Assembly (NCBI GenBank): GCA_002189035.1
Contig: NEEC01000007.1
Location: forward strand, 1-64,000
Origin: Utricularia gibba
Lineage: Eukaryota > Streptophyta > Magnoliopsida > Lamiales > Lentibulariaceae
DNA length: 64,000 nt
Direction of reading: 5' to 3'
Positions 47,401 to 59,426 of the stretch are shown here, one piece after another. A model generated the notes under the pieces. It was not told the origin of the DNA. It did no database searches and was given only the letters and a program-made list of their open reading frames with translations. The position numbers and the translations under genes were made by a program. Positions within the stretch are counted from its first letter, which is position 1, and each line of letters begins with the position of its first letter.

Positions 47401-47754
47401 AGAAACCCAATTGACATCGATCGACATCAAGTGTCTTCCAGGATAGCAGCTACTTGACTAACAGAAGTCAAAATGCAACAAAAGAACTAACCTTAACACA
47501 GATAGTGAACAAAAAAAGAAAAGAAAATCATATAAGATACAGCGAGCAGGAAGCTTAAAGCGAGTACAACTCACGTTGGGCACGGACTCCACCAAATTCC
47601 AAGAGACGCCGTTTGCTGTAAATGAGAGCAGCACTTCCCCAACATGACCCAAGAAAAACCTAGAGGATAGGAGGGACGTCCCATCGCCACCATCATATTG
47701 TGGACTTGGATGGAGATACTGTCCCATTAAACCTTCTTCCTCGTCTCTTTCCAT
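44453..47754 (-). CDS. CERK: Ceramide kinase (ACD5-like), one frame break
   Basis: Many short exons on the minus strand. The N-terminus (MERDEEEGLMGQYL...; alternative ATGs at 47763 and 47778) leads to a PH-like region (VLLSFTANGVSWNLVESVPN; HWFRLHVGQKSKTGSSVWRA). The diacylglycerol-kinase catalytic domain follows: KNLLVFVHPRSGKG, VIVTERAGHARDMLA, IAIGGDGFFNEILNG, FGIIPAGSTDAIVM. Plant CERK signatures come next (YGFYGDIITESEKHRWMGPS, RYDLAGTKVFLKHRSYEAEV, LIRDCPRPLYL, KEGVWNVDGES). It phosphorylates ceramide, and loss of Arabidopsis ACD5 gives ceramide build-up and cell death. In the penultimate exon, after HLIEIARRGG, a run of seven G's (minus strand, 44693-44699) must gain one base to give PLDFEFVEHHK. 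The literal frame reads ALWTSSLW. The stop is at 44453. Confidence 0.9.
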
Positions 47755-48289
47755 GACGATCATCCAATGATGATACACCCACCCAAGAAAAATAAGGTTA
47801 GACCAGTTTCCTCCGAATAAACGAAGCGAATGAAAGAAGATACAGCCATTGGCAATCAGGCGATCCGCATTAGCGTCCGACTCTTAAATCGCGAGATGCG
47901 ATATGTTACCGTTGTGATGATATTTGAGAAGCCCCTTCCCCGGCCCATATTTTTGTTATGGGCTGGGCTCACTCCAACCCAGCAGTATACAGAACAACCA
48001 TTCATAGAGATAATGAAGCAGAACAGAAACAATTGCTCTTTCGATATGTAGGTTCGTTTAGAGATTGGTTTTTTAATATTGACATATATATGTAATAGGG
48101 TGGATTAAATTTATATCAAATTCATAGAGATAAGATTTATATAAAAACATGGAAAACATTGTATTATTCAAATAAATTAAATTGTTATGCCAAATATCTA
48201 AATTTAAACAAAATATAAACACGTGGGCGTTAGTGTTGAAGTGTGACGGCGGTGGCAATCCGGCGATGTGGAGGAGGTGGATGGAGTTT
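47755..48289. other. Intergenic between ceramide kinase and sugar transporter
   Basis: AT-rich spacer (especially 48060-48230), with no coding signal. Confidence 0.4.
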
Positions 48290-49957
48290 TCACTCGGGGA
48301 CGGGGACGGTGTCGGGGATTAGGAACCTCTGCCAATACCAATGCTGCCTCCACACGATCGCCATCTTCTCCATGGGAACATCCTTTGTCTCCGGCAGCCA
48401 GCCGTAGACGAACCCCGTCATGATTGCCACCCACCCGCCGAAGAAGAAGAAGACTCCGGCCTTCATATGGCACAACATGCTTAAAAAAGCTTGAGCCACA
48501 ATGAATATCATCAGAAAGTTGGTCGCTACATTTATGCTCTGCCCCGCCGATCGTATCTCCAAAGGGAAAATCTCACTCGTCACCAACCACCCCAGGGGTC
48601 CCCAGGAAAGTCCGAAACCGGAGACGTAAATGGAGATCAAGATGAGAACAATGAGGGAGTACTCTTTGTTTAGGACTCCGTGATCTCCCAGCTTAACCGC
48701 CATGATCGCGCCTACTAGTATTTGGGTGATGAGCATTTGAATCCCGCCCACCAGGAAAAGTACTCTTCGCCCCACCTTGTCCACGATCAGCATCGACACA
48801 ATCGTCATGGTGCTTCCAACCACACCGATGACGACCGAGGACAGGAGCGCGGCGCTAACCCGGACCCGGTGGTTCGGAAAAGTATCGGGGCGTAGAATGC
48901 GATCACGTTTATGCCTGTGACCTGCTGAAAGAAGGGGATGGCGATTGCCATCACTAACTGCGGTCTGTACTTGCGCTGCAGGATGTTTCTGAGAGGGTGT
49001 TTGACGGCTCTAGCAGCCTCGCTCGCGGCAATCAGATCCTCCAATTCTTGTCCTACTTGTTCCACCCCACGAATTCTTCGAAGCAGCTTTTCGACACTCT
49101 CTCTGGTGCCACCAGTTTCGATGGAGCTGCTAGGGGTCTCCGACAGAAATAGCGCACCCAAGGTGAGAACAGCTGCAGGAAGCGCCGCCATCGCCAACGA
49201 AACTCGCCATCCCCAACCTCCTCGGATCGTGTTCGTGAAGTAGTTGGTGACGTTGGCTGATATCACCCCGACGCCCACGAAGAACTGGAACCCGATATTG
49301 AACGCGCCTCTGTACTTGGGCGGTGCCATTTCCGACAAGTACAAAGGAACAGACTGGAGAGTAGATGAAAGCAATATTGATCATCTTAAAAAGAAAAAAT
49401 TAGCTCAATCTCTAGTTCTATGATGAAAGAGGAACCTGATTTGTAAAACCGACACCGACGCCAAGAAGCAGACGGCCGACAATAAGCATAGAGACATGGA
49501 CGGCGGCGGCACAGATGACCGCACCGGAAAGGAAGCAAGCGCCGCCGGTGAGTATAGAAGCTCTCCGGCCCAAAGCCCTGGTGACCGTGGAGGCAAAGAA
49601 AGAAGCGAGGAGGCCTGCTATGAAGAGGGATGAAGTGAAGGAGGTGAGGAGTTGACTGTCGAATTTACAGTAGTTGCTTATCTTGGTATTCTCCACCATA
49701 TCCCGGTAGATTCGGGAAAGAATTTGTTCAAGAAGGGCTCCATGGAACTCACTCCGCCTGCACAAGAACTCCTCAGTCAGCAAACAACGAAGAGGGAGGT
49801 GGTAGGTAGGTATGGTGTACTCACCGGTGACTCCATTGTCATAGCCGAAGATCATTCCGCCGAAGGCAGCCACGAGGGAGGAAAGCAAGACGAAGACCGT
49901 AATTCTGCCGTTATACACGTTCTCCTGGGGATTGGCTATTGCTGCTCCTTGAGCCAT
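48290..49957 (-). CDS. STP-family monosaccharide/H+ symporter, two frame breaks
   Basis: 12-helix sugar transporter of the major facilitator superfamily. Exon 1 from ATG 49957 reads NGRITVFVLLSSLVAAFGGM, then IFGYDNGVTG. Exon 2 reads GVSSMEPFLNKFFPE and, after a -1 slip near 49711, YRDMVENTKISNYCKFDSQ, LTSFTSSLFIAGLLASFFAS and GRRASILTGGACFLSGA. The last exon has SVPLYLSEMAPPKYRGAFNI, FFQQVTGINVIAFYAPILF, a second -1 slip near 48857, then DKVGRRVLFLVGG, GPLGWLVTSEIFPLEIRSAG and PETKDVPMEKM. All STP hallmarks are present. It takes up hexoses with protons at the plasma membrane. With the two slips read literally the protein would be truncated twice. Perfect conservation across both points suggests that bases are missing in the sequence. 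Confidence 0.9.
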
Positions 49958-50767
49958 TGAATTGGAAACGGGAAGGGGGAATTGCTCCGCCGCCCCCGAG
50001 GGCTGAGAGGGTGGCTTTGTTGTTGGGGTTGGGTTGGCACATGGTGCATGTGCCGTCGCCGCTGGCTGGCTGGCTGGACTCACTCACGCACACTCACACA
50101 TTACTGGACAGTGCAAAAGCATCCCCCAGACTCGCTCTGCTTCGGGCCCATCTTCCTAATCACTTGGGCCCCCCAATAACAAACACGAAGATATGGTGGT
50201 GATCCGGATCCCCGGATTCCAAGCCAAATATTTCCTGCCCCCGCCCTGCCCCTGCCCTGCCCTCTCTCGTGTACGGTTCTTCCCTCGATTCAATCAAAGA
50301 TTTATTTGAAATTTCCATCTTTTCCAAAATCAGGAAATATCTTCCTCCACGGCACCTTACGACGCCTTTTTATTCTTTCGTCTTCTATTCATGGAAGCTG
50401 TCCGGTGTCCTCGTCGACTTCACCCGCCGTCTCCAAAACCCTAAATCCCTCCCCTGCTTTGCCTTGGGAAGCCGATGGAGACTTACACCCGAAAGCGCTT
50501 CAAGAGATCTTTTCACCCTGTAACTGCCATGGTTTTTCTCTATCTCTCTCTCTCTCTCCCTCCTCTACGCCGCGATCTGTTATTTGATGAACATTTGAAT
50601 CCCCCGCTGAAATAAACATTTGAATTAAGGTGTACTCTGACTGATTGCTCTGTACATGGGTTTCTCTTTTTTCAAAAAAAAAAAAATTATAAACCTACTG
50701 GGTTAAACGAAGGTGTCGTGATTGCTTTGCGCCCTGGAACTGCAGGTAATGGGAAGAACTTGCGAAA
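49958..50767. other. Divergent promoter region with CT microsatellite
   Basis: About 800 bp between the leftward STP gene and the rightward AM1 gene. It holds GCCCTGCC-type short repeats (50236-50268) and a (CT)n tract near 50536-50560, common in plant 5' UTRs. Confidence 0.5.
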
Positions 50768-53562
50768 ATGAGCAGCAGCAAACTGGTGGCACGTTTCCAC
50801 AGTCGCAGTCGTTTGGGCAGCCTTCATCAGAAAGCGGTCTTCCCTCGCAAGGTTTTTATCCTTTCTTCTACTCGCACGCGAGTTTCAGTAGTTTTTTGTA
50901 TTGAATTCATATGCTGTTGCTTCGGAGCTCAGAGCCAATTGAAGCAATCGCCTTAACTCGCGAGGTGGGAAATCATATCAAACAAGGTTTTCTTTACGAA
51001 ATTAATCACTCCCATCTTCCTCCGACAACCCCTCCGCAGCTGAGGTCCATCCGAGTTGCCATGGTGAGACAATAATGACTTTCTCTGAGATTCCTCTTTC
51101 TGTGTGTTTCTTCTATCATGAACCCCTGGGACCTGGATTATCATAGGTTTGCGAGAAGACTGATCTCAGTGTGGCTATAAGGTTTCCAAGCATGGGGTCG
51201 TTGAGAGCATTTTTCAACTACAGTAAAAGGGAAACGCATCCTGCATTGGACGAGAAGTTCGTGATGAGTTACGAATTAGCAGCAATGACTCTTTTCAGAT
51301 TAGTTCCATCCCATGTTTTTTTGGGGAGAAAAGTTTTGAATCTTTCTGGTTGGTTGGCTCACATGAGGAAGTGCCCAAGGATACCAATGCTAACGATGGA
51401 GAGAAGAAAAGCACCTGTTTATCTGTGTTGAAGGAATTTGGGATGGTTAACTGGGGAATCAAGAGGCAAGTGAAGCCTCTCGGAAAGCATATGGAGAATG
51501 ATTGTCGTGATGTAAATGATCAGGATTCTTCAACAAGTTTTGTTAGTGAGGCTGCAGGTTCTGAAACACGAGAAACAAATGTAGCTGCTTTTGACGGAGA
51601 AGAGAAATGTGAAGATGAAGGCCACCACAACAGAAAAGATGTGGAAGAGGAAGCAGAAGGAAAAGAAGAAGACGCATTAGTAGAAGAAGAAGATGAAGGA
51701 AAAGCAGAAGAGGAAGTGGAGGAAGAAGAAGAAGAAGAAGAAGCAGTTGTAGATGAAGAAGGTGAGGAAGGAAATGCGGAAGAAGAAGTGGAGGAGGAGG
51801 ATGAAGAAGCTGACAGCAGCTATGAGAATCAAGAAGCTGAAACTGACCATCCAGAAGAAAAAGAGGTTATGGAGGCTAACGGGAATTTGAAAAGAAAGAG
51901 TTACTCATTCAGAAGCCTTGCAGTCAAGAAAGCGAAGAAAGAAGACAAACGCGAGTTTAAAAAAACAAAACCAAAGTCAAAAAAACGAAAGGGTAGGACA
52001 TCGATTGTTCAACGAGATCCTAAAGGTCGCTGGTCGACGGAAAGGTATTCATTTCTACCTGTAGGCCTTATTGTTGGTATTTAAACTTTGAAAGACGTGC
52101 ATATTCATTTAGGTATAAGCTTGCTGAGAAGAATCTTTTGGCGGTGATGAGGCTTAAAGGAGCGACAGCAGAGAAGCCAATTCTGCGGCCTCAACTGAGG
52201 GCTGAAGCAAGGAAGAAGATAGGCGATACAGGGCTACTGGATCATCTTCTCAAGCATATGGCCGGAAAGCTAGCTCCAGGCAGCCGTGAGAGGTTTAGAA
52301 GGAGGCATAATCCTGATGGAGCGATGGAATATTGGTTGGAAAATGCTGAACTTATTGACATCAGAAAAGAAGCGGGGGTGAGTGATCCCTATTGGGTTCC
52401 ACCTCCTGGTTGGAAGATTGGTGATTCACTTAATCATAACCCTGTGTGCTCAACGGAGCTGAAGCTTTTGAAGGATGAGGTTTCGCAACTGAGGAGGTGA
52501 CGACGTTTCTGCATAGAGTATAGTTATTCTTTTTTTTTTCACTTGGACTTTGAGGGGAAAAATTTTCCTTTTATGCAGACAGCTTGATTTGATGGCAACG
52601 AAGGTGCAGTTGAAGGAAGAAGTTGAAAAGTTGTGGAGGTTACACTTTTGCAAAGTAAAACAGTCGTTTGTTGTTCCATTTGAGAATGGAAACACTTATT
52701 TTGGTTCGATTTCAGGGAGCTTGAAAAGCTGAATTCTGGAAAGAAGCGAGAAGAGTATGTTGCAACTCTGATCTCATCATTGTGCAACATTGGAGCTGCA
52801 CCTGACTCTGTGGTATGCGGGATTTTGAAACTCTTTTCTGGAATCCGAGTTTTGTTGGTTCTGAAATACTAGTTTTTGTCAGGAAAACTGGAACGAGCAG
52901 ATCATGGCCATAACAAAATTCGTGGAAGAAATGGAGGTAGTGAAAAACACACTTCTGCTAGTTTGTGAAAAAAATAAACCACCCATCTGTCAGTAGTTGA
53001 TCCCTACACATTTTTTGCATGTCTCCAATACAAATGCAAGTATCTTGCTCACCAGAAAAACAAGGAGGGGGTGCAAGTGTAGACTAGCGGCGTTGCGTGG
53101 TGTTGGTCATAGTTGAACAGGGGAATACAAACAGAACGCTAACAAAATAATTAAGGGACCGAGCACCTGAGTTTATAACAATAGAAAATTTATTCATTTG
53201 AAATATCCTGGATAAAACGAATAATCCGGGTGCAACCCAAGTCAGTCTATGCTTCGTCCTGACTGATAATTAATTTGTTATGTCGTTGAACCTGATAATC
53301 GAAATGGGGGAACTGATTCGTTGGAGAGCTTCGGACCTTCTTCCTACCTTGTTGAAAGAAGGGAGGCAAAAATCTGATGATTTTACAGCTTGAGGATGCC
53401 TTACTTAATAAAGCATCCTTTCAAAAGAAAACTAGAATAAGGTACCAGTTCCAAGTTGCTGTTTTTGGCTCTTGCAAGGTTTCCAGTTTGGTGTTTACGC
53501 TGTCCCCAATGAAAATCAAGATATTACCGTTACTGCCCGACCCCTTGGGTTTCATCACATAA
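50768..53562 (+). CDS. AMEIOTIC1/SWITCH1/DYAD-like meiotic protein, one frame break
   Basis: Rightward multi-exon gene. The start at 50768 (MSSSKLVARFHS) joins in phase to YEINHSHLPPTTPPQLRSIR, then CEKTDLSVAIRFPSMGSLRA and HPALDEKFVMSYELAAMTL. Near 51320 a T-run loses one base, and the conserved frame continues as FFGEKSFESFWLVGSHEEVP. A very acidic glutamate-rich tract (51640-51830) and a lysine-rich nuclear signal follow. Then comes the family core: GRWSTERYKLAEKNLLAVM, PILRPQLRAEARKKIGDTG, LLDHLLKHMAGKLAPGSRER, GAMEYWLENAELIDIRKEAG and DPYWVPPPGWK. Coiled-coil exons continue to at least 52938. The last exon from 53381 to the stop at 53562 is tentative. AM1/SWI1 is needed for meiotic entry, leptotene-zygotene progression and protection of sister-chromatid cohesion. 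Confidence 0.85.
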
Positions 53563-53582
53563 TCATTAGAACAGAGTTTCCG

Positions 53583-56500
53583 TCATCTGCTACTGCTAGT
53601 TCTCTCCACGGTGGACACACCGTCAACAAATTTTGTCCGGAAAAGGACATTGGCGTTGCTGAACATTCCTTCCTTCAACGAGACTACGATGAACTGCGGA
53701 AGGTAGTAGACAGGAGAATAGTAGAGCCGAAGGCATCTTGGGAATGTACAAGAATCAAATAGCAAGAGAAGACTAACTTGGGAATGAGGAAAGTGACTCT
53801 TGATCATTCTTCCGATGTTTTGAGTGTGACTTTGATCAAGTGCCGCGTCGACCTGTGACGTTTAAGACAGATGATCTATAACAAATCACTGGCATTCATT
53901 CAGTGATGCTTCAAAAAAAAAAAAAAGAAATAAGGTTTTCTCCGGGTACCTCGTCTAGTATATAAAGTGGAGCTGGTTTGAAAAGAAGCAAAGCCAAGAT
54001 TAAAGAAAGCGCAAGTAGAGATCGTTGCCCTCCACTGAGTTCTGACAAGGATTGCTTCCATACATTACCAAAAGCTACCCTAACCTCCAAGCCATCAAGG
54101 AAACTACACCCTTCAGGTGGTTCAAGCTTGGCCATGGTGCCCGGCAAAAGTGTGGAAAATATTGACCCAAAATCTCTGAAAAAAACACAAGCCCAGAATC
54201 ATGGCAAATGTAATACCTCAAACATTTTAAAGGTGGGAATTAGATCTTGTGACAGAATTTTTGCATATGATGAGCTATAAATTAAGATTACAAGAAATGT
54301 ACTTGTTGACTTTAGCCCAGGTTACTTTTAGAGTCTGCTTCTTCTTCTCATCGAGCTCTTCAATAACCATCTTTATTTTTGACTTGTCATTCTGCGTTCA
54401 CACACAGACAAAATTATGTAGAATGCTCATGGATGCTCTTATTTTCAACGCAACTAACCTCAATGATCTTCTTTTTAGATACCAGGTCATTGCACTCATC
54501 TTCAGCTTTCTCAAACATTGTCATGACCTTCTTGTTCACCCTTTTCTCAAGCCTATAGCACGCGATTTTATGATCAACAATTTAACAGCTAACAAGTCGA
54601 AAAAGGTTTTTTGAATGAATGTTTATGTCATCTACATCATACTCACCCAGATTGTAGAGCTTGCAGTTTTTCAAATTCTGCCTTGGCCTTCTGAGGATCA
54701 TGTAATCCAAAATCATAATCTGATCCAGCTCGTCCAAAAATATGCTTCTCTGATGCAATCCAAGGATGTTTCTCCATTAGCTTGTCAACCCTTGACGAAC
54801 AGTCCTTCTGATCCATCTCCATGCGTTTGACCTAGGTGGTAGTAGTAGGGGGACGAGGAAGCATAAACATCAGTGAAGCATATCAAGCTACGAAAAAAAC
54901 TGATACCTCATTTTCCATCTTTTTCCTTTCTAGGTTGGCCTCAGTAATTTTGCGTTGGATTTCCTGCTGTTCATTGATAATGCTAGTAATTTGTGAATCA
55001 CATTCATTCATTTTCCTACGAGCCTCACCAAGTTCAAACTGAGCCACTTCATACTCTTTTCTAACTGAAGCAACCTAATATATCAGGTAAAATTTGATAT
55101 TTTGATTCTTTCTCCCACAAAAAAGTTCATAAAAGAAGACGATATTTGAATCTGTAATAAATTCACCTTAGATCTCTGAGTTTCAACCTCTAAAGTGAAA
55201 TCTGCTATCTGCCTGCTAACAGCTGCTAGTTCGCTTTCCAATGATAATTTCTCTTTTTGAATGACTTCCATTTCCATAATAAATCTCTCTTGCTCACTGT
55301 CGTGCACCTAAGGCATATAGATGACAAACAAAGCCAAGCTAATAGCTCGATGCCATGGTATGAATGGAAGATTCACAATATTCAACTAATAATTGTCGCA
55401 TCCAATTGCTTTCTGAGAACTTGAACATAGTGCACCTACCTTAAGTTTCTTAGAGGCTGCCTGCATCTCACTTTTAAGAGCTTTGATCCTTTTTTCCAGA
55501 TCCTTAAGTCGAGCTTCCCTACTTCCCTCATGTGTGCGAATAGCTTCCTCAAGGAATGATACTTTAGCTAGACAGTCTTGATAGCAACTATCTTTTATTT
55601 TCAAAGCTGATTTTGCTTCCAAAAGATTTTCTTCCAAGTTTTTCACCAACTCACCAAGCTGTATTTCAGGTTAGAAAATGCCCAGATTAAAGATTGAAAA
55701 TAAAGCAGCATCTATAGTGCGCATGAGCTAACACACACAATTCTTAACCTTATAGTGCTCACAATCTCTAGCTCTGTCCTCTGTAAGTGAAAGATCATGT
55801 GACTTGAGTTCCAACTGTCTCTGAAGGTCCTTAAACTTTCTTTGGAGAGGAAGAAGGTGCTTAATCTGAACACAGAAAATAAAGGGTGGGTTGCTTGAAG
55901 ATATTTCATTAGCAAATGGTTGTAAGAAACTCTTCATGAACAAATTGGCCACTTTAAAGGAAAAGAGCAAGAGAAATTCAGAATAACCTTAGCATCAACT
56001 TCAGACTGACGCTTCTGATGAAAAAGGAGCTTTGATTCTGCCTCTGATAAGGCCTCTAACTTCATCAGCAATTCACCTTCACCCCTGAGACAGACTAAAT
56101 TTTAAAATCTTCTGGGTGATATATCTATCTCGTCAAAATCTTTAAAAAATCAGCAAGATAAGTATATAAAAGCACCTGAGCATAAAAACAACTTACTTGC
56201 GACTGCCACCAGTCAAAAGTCCACTTGGTTGGAAAACATCGCCTTCAAGTGTTACGCTGGATGTGCCAATTTTTTTGTTGAAAGCAAGCTGTGAAACATC
56301 TCAATCAGATTAATGGTATCATAATGACCTAAAAATAAATAGGCGAGCTATTTCTCACAAAGAAATTGGTCTTTCATCACCACAACTCAGACTTCAGAGG
56401 TTACCATGGAAATCAATCAGTTATAATTACAAGCCTCCTAGGTCTTAGCTATCAGAATCCAGGTATAACAGCGAAGATTTTATTTATTACAAAATCACGG

Positions 56501-59282
56501 TATTTAAAGTTATCAGGGTCGTGAAAGAAAACCTCTCTGGCAGCATCGGCAGTTTTGCAAACAAATGTGGATCCAAAAACATACTCCATAGCACTCTGCA
56601 TTCCATGCATACATCATAGATGAGAGATCAAACAATATTCCACAAGGAGTTCAGCAGTGAAGCTAACTATGAAAATACAAAATAAATAAAAAATTGAATT
56701 CACAAGCCAAAAGGTGAAAATAGCATACCGCTTGTAATACAAGGAACATATCATAACATCTAACGACACTAATCAGAAATACAATGTACAGAAAATTATG
56801 AAAATAAAATTGAAAAATATTTCTTCAGAACCATACATGAAGCTCTTCATCATATCCAACCAGGGTAAGTGCTACAGAAGCATTTCCTCTGCCAACCTGC
56901 AAAGTAGGATGTCATGCATAGTGTAAAAAAAAACTAACGAGAACATAGCACGCTTGTATAGCAAACGAACCATTTTTTCAGCAGCAAGCTGAACATGTTG
57001 TGGGATAGGGTGGCTTTGAACCTTGTTTAGAGGAATAATCGTCACTCTCTTCTGGAGACCACCCTTTTGGAGAAGTTGCTTTCCGGTTTCCTCTGTGTCT
57101 ACAATAACATTGAAAAGCTTCCCACCAGCAGCAACCTGTATAAAATTTCATATTGACAACAAAAGAACGTTAAAAAATTGAAAAGGCTACTTGAAAACCA
57201 AATGATATTATGAATTTAAAAAACAAACCTCTAAGGCAACCAATGCAGAGCTATCATTCACTTTAATTAGGTTTGCAACCACACCTTTCACTTTTGACTT
57301 GTCAAAGTTTTTCTCAGGGTCATTATAAATGAATTCAACATTAGTCAACTGTGACGATAGTATCCGCTTCTCCTCCTGTAAATTCTGCACTATCTCTAGC
57401 TCCACTGCATGTTCCTATAGTAATGTGATTCCCATATGGAGTCAACATGCAAGTGATTCATAGACTACAATAAGGTCCATTTGGGCGAAACTTTACCTTC
57501 TGAAGAGCTTCCATGGTTCTTTCTTCATAATTAATTGATTCCATTGCATTTTTTAATTTTTCAACATCTTTTCTCATGATGGCTAGCTCATTTTCCACAA
57601 GAGCAGCTTTTTCATGTGTTGATGCTAACAAAGTTCTTTTCTCAGCCAATTCTCCTTCACAGTGGCTTATTTTTATTTGCAACAGCTTCAGTTCGGTCTT
57701 TGCCTTTCCAGCATTGGTCTTAGCATCAACAAGTTGATCTTCAAGACACTTTTCTTCATTTCCATTGCTCTTACCTGCGAATATGCCCTATGGGAAGTCC
57801 AAATTAATGCAAAATCTTCAATTTAGTTCAGAAATTTATCTAGAAATATCTAGGAATTTACATGATACTCCTTCTCATGCTCATCCAAACTTGTTGAAAG
57901 TTCTTGGAAATCTCTCTTTAGAGAGATCGCTCCATCTTCAGCATTTTTAAAAGCATTAGCTCTCTCTTCTGCTGCATGTCTTGATTCTTCTAGATTCTTC
58001 TTAATCTGTGCAGAAACAGCTCGAAAATAACAGTGACACAGATAAAATTGCATGTCTGAATATATTAGATGATACAATGAAGCATGTCTTCATACCTTGG
58101 CTTCAGTTGCCTTCTCAGTTATAATATCATCTTCCAGGTTCTCAAGCACTGAAGTTTCTTTTACCAGAGATCGTGAAAGAGCATCAACTTTATCAGAAAG
58201 CAACTTGATTTCACCACCCATCGCTGCATCCCTTTTGGCGCTTAATTCAGAGACCAGCTGCTCCTTCTCCAGTGCTTCCGCTTGCATCTTTCCAACTGCA
58301 GTATCAATCACCAAAATTTTATTTCGTAATACTTGAACACCTTGAAGTGCATTATCCTTAATCATTTCTGCCTGGGCGTAGTCATATGCAATGCAAAATC
58401 TTCTAAGTCTGTCCAACTCCGCATTTCGATCTGCCCATTGCATGTACTGCATTCTCTCTCTTTTTAACTTCTGAATAGCTGGAAGTATTTCCCGGTCAAG
58501 AAGTTTTTCAATTTCATCAACCTTGCTTTGTTTCTTTTCAAGAGTTTTAAGAGCAGCCTCCTTCTTTGTTTCATACATTCTGGTGCCAGCAGCTTCTTCA
58601 AGCATGGACAAGATTTCAGGAGGCCTCATGTTCAACACTTTTGTGATTCGTCCTTGCATTATGAGGAAATGCGGGTTATTTACATTCAGCTGTACAGAAT
58701 GAAAAAGATTTTGAACACGGCTGGGCTGGGCTAGATGTCCATTGATCAAATACTTATTCCTACCACCAACTACAATCTGCAGATGAAACGAAACATACAT
58801 GAGGGAGAGAAAATAGATGGTAGACCAATGTTCAGCAGCAAAGGCCGTGTTCTTGAAATTCGTAAATGCAGAGTCCACGACTCCCATTAAAATCGAGGTA
58901 TTTAGCTAAAAGGTTGATAAATGATCTTAACAGGCATAATCCTCTCTCCCTCCCCCAAGTTTACCTGGCGCGTAACCGTAATTTCAGGAGAATCCTCGTA
59001 CCCAAGAGGGCTTCGGCCGCGGTCGGAGTTATCAAAAACTATAGACACGGTGGCTTTTGCTATTCCAGCTTGGCCCTGCTTGTACACAAGATCCTGCAGG
59101 TTAGAAGCCCTAACCTGCTGCAAATTTGTAATACCCAACACAAAGCATATCGAATCGAGAATGTTGGACTTTCCAGAACCGTTTAGTCCCGTAATAGCGT
59201 TGAAGTAGGGGTCAAAACCCTGGACGACGGTTTTCGTTGCATACGACTTGAATCCCTCCAAGCAGATCTCCTTTATGTACAT
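53583..59282 (-). CDS. SMC2: SMC2, condensin core ATPase
   Basis: Long, many-exon gene on the minus strand. ATG 59282 begins [20 protein letters not shown]. The Walker A site GLNGSGKSN and the N-terminal head follow, with [20 protein letters not shown] and [17 protein letters not shown]. Two long coiled coils flank the hinge (56200-57130: [46 protein letters not shown]). The C-terminal head has [20 protein letters not shown], the ABC signature, and APLYILDEV, Walker B. It ends [20 protein letters not shown]...VERTSSSR with the stop at 53583. SMC2 pairs with SMC4 in condensins I and II to compact chromosomes in mitosis and meiosis. All expected motifs were found and no frame break was seen. 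The gene's 3' end nearly meets the convergent AM1 gene. The start codon lies inside a tandem duplication. Confidence 0.95.
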
Positions 59283-59426
59283 TTCTTCTTTCAGAGAGTG
59301 TTCAGGGCTCACAAGCTCTTTGAGAGTGATACTACCGAAACTTGAATCCCTCCAAGCAGATCTCCTATATGTACATTTTCTTCATTCAGAGAGTGTTCAA
59401 GGCTCTTCGAGAGTGAAACTACTGAA
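59247..59426. repeat. Imperfect tandem duplication across the SMC2 start
   Basis: A 94-bp unit (59247-59340) is followed head-to-tail by a diverged copy (59341-59426) with substitutions and a short deletion; both start CTTGAATCCCTCCAAGCAGA. The inner copy holds the real SMC2 start (ATG at 59282). The outer copy, now 5' leader, holds the corresponding ATG at 59376, but a base change makes it Met-Tyr-Ile-stop. Confidence 0.9.

Noticed and set aside
53472-53762. Open frame on the + strand that could be the AM1 C-terminal exon
   Set aside because: It lies opposite the last SMC2 exons ([18 protein letters not shown] on the other strand) and is most likely a shadow; its sequence is not recognisable as AM1.
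1139-59282. A functional cluster of chromosome-segregation genes (BUB/Mad3, AM1, SMC2)
   Set aside because: The three are tens of kilobases apart on both strands with unrelated genes between; plant gene order of this kind is best taken as chance.
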